From NCBI RefSeq assembly GCF_000771225.1, contig NZ_JDTZ01000011.1, positions 1 to 61,390 of the forward strand: a DNA stretch of 61,390 nt, written 5' to 3'. The DNA is from Bifidobacterium pseudolongum subsp. pseudolongum DSM 20099. Its GTDB lineage: Bacteria; Actinomycetota; Actinomycetes; Actinomycetales; Bifidobacteriaceae. Each line of letters opens with the position of its first letter. Within the stretch, counting starts at the first letter, position 1. A program made the translations under genes and the position numbers. The notes beneath the pieces are model-generated. The model saw only the letters and a program-made list of their open reading frames with translations. It made no database searches and had not been told where the DNA came from. This document shows positions 56,206 through 61,390 of the stretch, in pieces.

Positions 56206-56294
56206 ATTGTATTCCCGGTGTCAATCTGTGGATGTGTGAACATAATGCCCTATGGGCATGGACGGCATGCGGCCACCCCTGCCCCGAACGAGGG

Positions 56295-56342
56295 CGAGGG
56301 GCCGCGAACAGGGGATGCATAAGCCCCATTCGCGGCCCCTCG
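56295..56342 (-). terminator. Hairpin terminator after thrS
   Basis: Perfect 14-bp stem CGAGGGGCCGCGAA (56295-56308) with 56329-56342 and an inner GGGG/CCCC stem. It begins 5 nt past the thrS stop (minus strand), no U-tract. Confidence 0.8.
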
Positions 56343-56346
56343 AATA

Positions 56347-58425
56347 TCACTCGGCGTCGGTGTCGGACACGTTGAACTCAACGTTGTCGACCGGCTGGCC
56401 GGTGGCCGCCTTGAAATCGTTGGCGGTGTTGACCTGCACACGCTTGGCGATCGTCTCGAGAATCCACTCCTTGGCCTGATCCACCGGCACGCCGTTGAGC
56501 TGGCTGCCGTCACGGAAACGGAAGCTGACAGCGTTGTTGTTCATATCCTCTTCGCCCACGATGATGATGAACGGCACCTTCGACTTGGAGGCGTTGCGGA
56601 TCTTCTTACCAAACCGGTCGTCGGACAGGTCGGTCTCCACACGCACCATGTCCTCTTCAAGCGATTCCATGAACCGCTGCAGATGCGGGGCGAATTCGTC
56701 CGCGACAGGCACGCCGAGCGCCTGCACCGGGGCGATCCACGCCGGGAATGCGCCTGCATAATGCTCGAGCAGGATCGCGAAGAAACGCTCGATCGAACCG
56801 AAGAGTGCGCGGTGGATCATCACTGGGCGCTGGTGCGTGCCGTCCGGCGCGATGTATTCGAGCTGGAAGCGCTCCGGCAGGTTGAAGTCGAGCTGGATCG
56901 TGGAGACCTGCCATGTACGCCCGATCGCGTCGCGCGCCTGCACCGAGATCTTCGGTCCGTAGAATGCTGCGCCACCCGGATCGGCCACGAGTTCGAGACC
57001 GGATTCCTCGGCCACTTCGGCGAGGGTGTTCGTCGCCTCTTCCCAGATCTCGTCCGATCCGACGAACTTGTGCTCGTCCTTCGTGGACAGCTCGAGGTAG
57101 AAATCGTTCAGGCCGTAGTCCTTGAGCAGGTTGAGCACGAAGTTGAGCAGGTTCTTGAGCTCGTCGCGCATCTGCTCGCGCGTGCAGTAGATGTGCGAAT
57201 CGTCCTGGGTCAAGCCGCGCACGCGGGTCAGGCCGTGCACGACGCCCGACTTCTCGTAACGGTAGACGGTGCCGAATTCGAAGAGGCGCAGCGGCAGCTC
57301 GCGGTACGAACGCTGGCGAGACTTGAAGATGAGGTTGTGCATCGGGCAGTTCATCGGCTTGAGGTAATAGTCGAAGCCCTGCTTGACGATGTTGCCCTGC
57401 TCGTCCTTCTCCTCGTCGAGGTGCATCGGCGGGTACATGCCGTCCTTGTACCACTGCAGGTGGCCGGAGGTCTCATACAGGCCGCCCTTGGTGATGTGCG
57501 GGGTCTGCACGAAGCTGTAGTGGTGCTTGCGGTGCATCTCACGCGAGTAGTCCTCCATCGCGTTGATGATCGCAGCGCCCTTGGGATGGAACACGGCAAG
57601 GCCCGGTCCGATCTCTTCCGGGAACGAGAACAGGTCCATCTCCTGGCCGAGCTTGCGGTGGTCGCGCTTGGCGGCTTCCTCCATGCGCGTCTGGTACGCC
57701 TTGAGCTCCTCTTTGGTGGGGAACGCCACGCCGTAGATGCGCTGGAGCATCGGGTTCGCCTCGGAGCCCTTCCAGTAGGCGGCCGCCGCGCGTTCGAGCT
57801 TGAACGCCTTGATGAAGCGCGTGTTCGGCAGGTGCGGTCCACGGCACAGGTCGGTCCACACCACATTGCCTTCACGGTCGATGTTGTCGTACATGCTCAG
57901 CTCTTTGTCGCTGATCTCCACGGCGGCTTCGGTGTTGAGCGCGTCCTCTTTGTCTTTGATCAGTTCGAGCTTGTACGGCTGGTCCGCCTCTTCCTTCAAC
58001 GCCTCGTCCTCGGTGACTACGCGGCGTTCGAAGCGCTGCGCGGACTTGATGATGCGCTGCATGTGCTTCTCGATCGTCTTCAGATCCTCAGGTGTGAACG
58101 GCTCGGCCACGTCGAAGTCGTAGTAGAAGCCGTTTTCGATCACAGGTCCCACGCCGAGCTTCGCATCGGGGCGGATCTCCTGCACGGCCTGCGCCATGAC
58201 ATGCGTCGCGGAGTGGCGCATGATCGCGATGCCATCCGGCGAATCGAGCGCGATCGATTCGACTTCGTCACCGTTGGAGAGCGGTGTGTAGAGGTCGCGG
58301 GGCTCGCCGTTGAGACGCACGGCGATGATGTTCTTGTCGTCGGCGAACAGGTCGACGCCCGTCTGGTTCGCATCCACCTCCTTCGCTTCGCCGTTGACCG
58401 TTAGGGAGATGGTGTTCTGTGCCAT
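56347..58425 (-). CDS. thrS: Threonyl-tRNA synthetase
   Basis: 692 aa, class II. N-terminal TGS domain ([18 protein letters not shown]), editing domain with [14 protein letters not shown] (HxxxH), then the catalytic core: [22 protein letters not shown] (zinc Cys), [20 protein letters not shown] (motif 2), [13 protein letters not shown] (motif 3) and a C-terminal anticodon domain. Full length. RBS AAGGAC precedes the ATG. It heads the minus-strand phosphatidylinositol cluster. Its 89-nt leader has no complete T-box. Confidence 0.96.
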   Translation of the reverse strand: MAQNTISLTVNGEAKEVDANQTGVDLFADDKNIIAVRLNGEPRDLYTPLSNGDEVESIALDSPDGIAIMRHSATHVMAQAVQEIRPDAKLGVGPVIENGFYYDFDVAEPFTPEDLKTIEKHMQRIIKSAQRFERRVVTEDEALKEEADQPYKLELIKDKEDALNTEAAVEISDKELSMYDNIDREGNVVWTDLCRGPHLPNTRFIKAFKLERAAAAYWKGSEANPMLQRIYGVAFPTKEELKAYQTRMEEAAKRDHRKLGQEMDLFSFPEEIGPGLAVFHPKGAAIINAMEDYSREMHRKHHYSFVQTPHITKGGLYETSGHLQWYKDGMYPPMHLDEEKDEQGNIVKQGFDYYLKPMNCPMHNLIFKSRQRSYRELPLRLFEFGTVYRYEKSGVVHGLTRVRGLTQDDSHIYCTREQMRDELKNLLNFVLNLLKDYGLNDFYLELSTKDEHKFVGSDEIWEEATNTLAEVAEESGLELVADPGGAAFYGPKISVQARDAIGRTWQVSTIQLDFNLPERFQLEYIAPDGTHQRPVMIHRALFGSIERFFAILLEHYAGAFPAWIAPVQALGVPVADEFAPHLQRFMESLEEDMVRVETDLSDDRFGKKIRNASKSKVPFIIIVGEEDMNNNAVSFRFRDGSQLNGVPVDQAKEWILETIAKRVQVNTANDFKAATGQPVDNVEFNVSDTDAE

Positions 58426-58514
58426 GGGAATCGTCCTTGTCTATCTGGGTCCGCGGTACAAGGTGCAGACCTGGACTACTGATTACAGGTACACAACTTA
58501 GGGTTCAGCGCAGA

Positions 58515-58555
58515 CAATGCCGTCGCGTTCGGATTGCCGGAATGCGACGGCATTG
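58515..58555. terminator. Hairpin between the DUF2971 gene and thrS
   Basis: Perfect 12-bp stem CAATGCCGTCGC (58515-58526) / GCGACGGCATTG (58544-58555), 17-nt loop, 5 nt past the DUF2971 stop; it separates that gene from the thrS promoter. Confidence 0.75.
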
Positions 58556-58559
58556 CGCC

Positions 58560-59519
58560 TCACCGGTAGGTGCCGCGTGAATGGGCCACATCGGCGACTC
58601 CGACGCCAGCCGAGGCGAGCAGCATCCGGATGTCCTGTTCGCTCGCCGTGCACCGTGGCCCGATCATGACGGCGCGCAATGTGCGCCCCAGATCCAGACC
58701 AAGGTCAATCGTCGGCACGAGCCGGTCCGTGCGCGGCAGCACGGTGAACCGCGCATGGGTCACCGTATCGGGGAAACGTCGAGGCAACGCGTGGGCCAGT
58801 CCCTCCTGCAGCGTCTCGAAACCGGCGGTGTTCGCATTCGGCCCCCATATCGCGAGCCTCCATTCGCGCTCTTCGCGGAAGAACCGCTTCTTGCAGAACG
58901 CGGTGGCCGCGATGAATTCCAAAGTGGCATCGAGCAGCCGGGCGCGCACCACGTCCCGTGTGTCCGCGCTCGCCGTGCGCAGATCGTGCACATTGCGTGC
59001 CATACGCGCGGCGAGCTCGTCGAAGCATTCCGCGCTGCGCTCACGCCCGTAGACGATCGGCCGGTACAGCGTCATCATGTGCGTCTCCAACGGGTGCCCG
59101 TCGTCGCTGCACACCGTGAACGATGGCTCCCGTTGCGCGAAGGTCGACAGGTCGAATCCGAGCGCCACTCCCCGACCGTCGTCGCCGTACGCGCGCCATT
59201 GGCTGAGCTGGTCTGCGCGCTCGGACAAGCACACCGCATAGCACAGGCGGTTGGGTGGCAGCAGATGCCGGCTGAGCGCCTCACGCAACATCGTCTGGTA
59301 TTCCGGGCGCAGCAGCTCGATCCAATGGTCCGCGAATTCCAAGGTCGGTCCGGACCCGCTGATCAGGCCAATGCGTTTGAGGCTGTCCATCGCCGCAGCA
59401 TATCCATAGGTAATCTCCGCGGAATCATTGGACTTCGTGATATCGCACAACCGCAGCGACGCGTTCGAGATGATGGCGCACGCGGTCTCCAACGAACAGT
59501 AATGGTACGTCAACGGCAT
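58560..59519 (-). CDS. DUF2971 domain protein, orphan
   Basis: 319 aa, soluble. The N-terminus LTYHYCSLETACAIISNASLRLCDITKSNDSAE and the middle SQWRAYGDDGRGVALGFD are the two hallmark blocks of DUF2971, a family of unknown function often seen in accessory and possible defence islands. The pattern (an HY/Thr start, S-like strand and W-Y-G strand) loosely recalls ADP-ribosyltransferase folds, but that is speculation. The ATG at 59519 is chosen because AGGAGG lies 9 nt upstream. Unlike its neighbours it has no operon partner and no counterpart in the conserved thrS-pimA order. Confidence 0.7.
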   Translation of the reverse strand: MPLTYHYCSLETACAIISNASLRLCDITKSNDSAEITYGYAAAMDSLKRIGLISGSGPTLEFADHWIELLRPEYQTMLREALSRHLLPPNRLCYAVCLSERADQLSQWRAYGDDGRGVALGFDLSTFAQREPSFTVCSDDGHPLETHMMTLYRPIVYGRERSAECFDELAARMARNVHDLRTASADTRDVVRARLLDATLEFIAATAFCKKRFFREEREWRLAIWGPNANTAGFETLQEGLAHALPRRFPDTVTHARFTVLPRTDRLVPTIDLGLDLGRTLRAVMIGPRCTASEQDIRMLLASAGVGVADVAHSRGTYR

Positions 59520-59566
59520 CTTCCGACCCTCCTGTCTCACTTTCCCGCCATGCTACCGGCAGTGGG

Positions 59567-61156
59567 TCAGACGGCACAACCACAGGCTTCATCAAGGAAC
59601 CAACGGTCGTGGCTCACCACGACGAGCGCACCCGGGTAGGTCTGCAGAAAACGCGCCAGCGCCTGCTTGGAGTGCAGGTCGAGGTGGTTCGTCGGCTCAT
59701 CGAGCACAATGAGCTGGGGTTTGCGTAGCAGTCCCAGACACAATGCGAGCTTCTGCGCCTGCCCGGGGCTCAGCGGCTCGCCCGCCATCAACCGGTCGGG
59801 GTCGGCGTTGAGCTGCGCATAGGCGGAAAGCACACGTGGGCGTTCCGCATTGCCGAGCCCCTGCAGTTGGGTCAGCAGACGCGTTTGCTCGTCTTCCCCG
59901 GGAATCTGATTGATGACCAGCGCGGGCAACTCGGTGTCCAGTGATGCGAGCAGCGCGCGGATGACCGTCGATTTGCCGGTGCCGTTCGCCCCGTCGATGC
60001 CGATGTGGTCGCGCGGTCCCACACTCAGGCGCGGCACGCGTATGCCGGCACCCGCGCCGCCTGTCTGTGCGCCTGGTATGGCCTGTGTATGCCAATGCCG
60101 TCCGTCCACGACCGGTTCGGACACGGCGTCCTCACTGCTGGCCGGCGCGCCGCCGTCGAACCGTAGCACACCGGCGTCCACATGCGCCGGCTCCCTGCGC
60201 GCCGAAGGTTCGATGTCCACGACAATCGCGCCGTCGTACCGCTTGGCATCCGTTGCGATGGACTCGACCGTACGTTGCGCCGACTCCAGACGACTGCCGA
60301 GCGCGCGGTATGCGGCGGTGCTCGCCTTGTCCGCCTGCTTCTCGTTCCACTTATGCGTATTGCGCGCGTCATGGTCGAGCCGGTCGATCTTCCATCCGCC
60401 ATGCTTGCGCGCCGTGGCGGCGTCCATCATCGCGCGGCGGCGCTCCTGCGCCTGCGCGATGGATTGCTGCGCATGCTGTGCGGCTTCGAGCTGGTCCGCC
60501 ACCTCGGCGCGGCGCAGTGCGCGTGTCTGCTGCGCCTTCGTGTACCCGCCCGCATACCGTTCGAGCACGGTGCGGTTGTGCCCGCGTACATGCCGGCGTT
60601 CGAACATGATGCATTGCGCGCATGTCGCGTCGATGAGTTCGACGTCGTGCGACACAAGCACGCCAATGCCGTTAAACTCGCGCATCGCGTGCGCGATGGC
60701 CTCGCGCGTGGCCGTGTCCACATGGTTCGTCGGCTCGTCGAGCACCAGCACGTCCGGATTGGCGAACAGCGCGCACGCCACCTGCAGGCGCTTGCGCTCG
60801 CCGCCGGAGAGCGTGGCGAACCGGTAGGGCCAGTCGTCACCGATGCCGAGCGTGTCGCGCAGCGCGACCGACGGTGCGGACCAGTCGTCGCGGAACTCCT
60901 CGAGATTCGCTGGCTCGCGCGTGCACTCCTGTTCGCAGTATGCACTGACGAACGTGGACGGGGCGGGACTGACTGATCCGCGCGTGGGGGTCAGCAGACC
61001 GCAGACGATGCGCGCAAGCGTCGTCTTGCCGCAGCCGTTGTCGCCGAGCAGCGCCGTCCAACCTGCGGGCAGGGAGCAATCCACGTCGTCGAACAGCGGT
61101 TCGGCGGCGCCGGGATGGGAAAAAGAGAGATGTCGTACCACAAGAGTCGTTGCCAC
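59567..61156 (-). CDS. ABC-F family ATP-binding protein
   Basis: 529 aa, two tandem ATPase domains and no membrane domain. First: GDNGCGKTTL (38-46), LSGGERKRLQVA, VLVLDEPTNHVD. Second: GANGTGKSTV, LIVLDEPTNHLD and HDRWF, but the signature reads LSPGQAQKLAL instead of LSGGQ. ABC-F proteins bind the ribosome E site, either as housekeeping factors (EttA-like) or antibiotic-protection proteins; the long variable linker between domains (about residues 215-340, ALRRAEVADQLEAAQHAQQ on) decides, and I cannot assign it. The GTG at 61156 after AAAGGTGG is preferred over upstream ATGs. Monocistronic. Confidence 0.85.
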   Translation of the reverse strand: MATTLVVRHLSFSHPGAAEPLFDDVDCSLPAGWTALLGDNGCGKTTLARIVCGLLTPTRGSVSPAPSTFVSAYCEQECTREPANLEEFRDDWSAPSVALRDTLGIGDDWPYRFATLSGGERKRLQVACALFANPDVLVLDEPTNHVDTATREAIAHAMREFNGIGVLVSHDVELIDATCAQCIMFERRHVRGHNRTVLERYAGGYTKAQQTRALRRAEVADQLEAAQHAQQSIAQAQERRRAMMDAATARKHGGWKIDRLDHDARNTHKWNEKQADKASTAAYRALGSRLESAQRTVESIATDAKRYDGAIVVDIEPSARREPAHVDAGVLRFDGGAPASSEDAVSEPVVDGRHWHTQAIPGAQTGGAGAGIRVPRLSVGPRDHIGIDGANGTGKSTVIRALLASLDTELPALVINQIPGEDEQTRLLTQLQGLGNAERPRVLSAYAQLNADPDRLMAGEPLSPGQAQKLALCLGLLRKPQLIVLDEPTNHLDLHSKQALARFLQTYPGALVVVSHDRWFLDEACGCAV

Positions 61157-61364
61157 GGTGGCCACCTTTGCCAATATGGCGTACTGCAAGGAACAATCAG
61201 TGAATGAGACCGGGATTCGATGAACACGAACGCACATGAACGCGGCAGCACGCACAACGCGTCTGGCCGACTGATTCATTCACTGCATTCAGATCCGCAA
61301 GTACCCTATGACCTCCGTGAAAGATTTCCTTGGCATGTGGGGAAATCCGCTTGAATATGAAGAG

Positions 61365-61390
61365 AGCGGACAACGGGACTCGAACCCGCG
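61365..61390 (-). tRNA. tRNA-Gly, 3' part (truncated by window end)
   Basis: On the minus strand: T-arm GCGGG-TTCGAGT-CCCGT (one G:T pair), acceptor 3' strand TGTCCGC and discriminator T, with no encoded CCA. The implied 5' acceptor strand GCGGACA plus the T discriminator points to tRNA-Gly. The anticodon is outside the window. Confidence 0.65.

Noticed and set aside
56683..58404. 573-codon open frame antisense to thrS
   Set aside because: Low-complexity (L/V/R/E-rich) translation typical of GC-skewed antisense frames; thrS is unambiguous.
58426..58514. T-box-like GTACCGCGG in the thrS leader
   Set aside because: It recalls the T-box antiterminator core, but the leader is only 89 nt after the upstream hairpin, with no room for Stem I, no specifier loop and no terminator alternative.

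Overview
The window is a continuous stretch of chromosome from a high-GC Actinobacterium, and gene content and fusions point to a Bifidobacterium. Evidence: actinobacterial marker proteins (RbpA, GuaB3, a fused PafBC, a HelY-type helicase, a GarA-like FHA protein, the DUF881/small-basic-protein cluster, a PimA/PatA/PI-phosphate-synthase cluster), a TrpC-TrpB fusion, a Cmk-Der fusion and a eukaryotic-type UDP-glucose pyrophosphorylase. No species is claimed. There is no transposase, integrase, CRISPR array or prophage module. Most of the window is core chromosome; the few accessory-looking genes lie near the two ends and around 1-3.7 kb.

Layout. 1-3706: end of a probable tRNA-Asn, then a DUF4037-like nucleotidyltransferase, a small HTH-like protein, a degenerate M23 protein and an orphan substrate-binding lipoprotein. 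3818-9707: icd, guaB3, a DUF6459/Rv3235-like protein, a long-chain acyl-CoA synthetase and peptide deformylase. 9958-15628: rpsB-tsf, pyrH-frr, cdsA-rlmN (translation, ribosome recycling, phospholipid synthesis). 15756-17131: a membrane-anchored XRE regulator with inverted repeats upstream. 17132-23920: hisF-hisI-trpE, two small charged proteins on the other strand, then trpCB (fused)-trpA. 24005-26873: lgt, rpe, hisE, hisG. 26885-31321: CDP-alcohol phosphatidyltransferase, DUF881, small basic protein, DUF881, FHA protein, MerR regulator and a membrane protein, arranged like the mycobacterial Rv1822-Rv1828 region.

31459-42518, mostly minus strand: HAD phosphatase, rbpA, helY, a small membrane protein, pafBC, UDP-glucose pyrophosphorylase, tRNA-Pro(GGG) on plus, then the rluB-like pseudouridine synthase and the cmk-der fusion, translationally coupled. 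42679-49017: aquaporin, a DUF3017-like protein, and the purH / PerM-like / sucD / sucC block. 49056-58425, all minus: apt, yajC, ruvB-ruvA-ruvC, yebC, pimA, patA, PI-phosphate synthase and thrS; the yebC-to-thrS part matches the conserved actinobacterial order. 58560-61390: an orphan DUF2971 protein, an ABC-F ATPase and the 3' part of a probable tRNA-Gly.

The most useful cross-cutting observations are: six genes with a TANNNT -10 box only 7-8 nt before the ATG and no properly spaced Shine-Dalgarno (likely leaderless transcripts); many strong intergenic hairpins without a U-tract; several gene fusions; and a GarA-like phospho-switch protein in a lineage generally described as lacking 2-oxoglutarate dehydrogenase. 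I found no convincing wholly new multi-gene system. The least explained items are the small charged-protein pair inside the trp region, the DUF2971 orphan and the structured frr-cdsA spacer.
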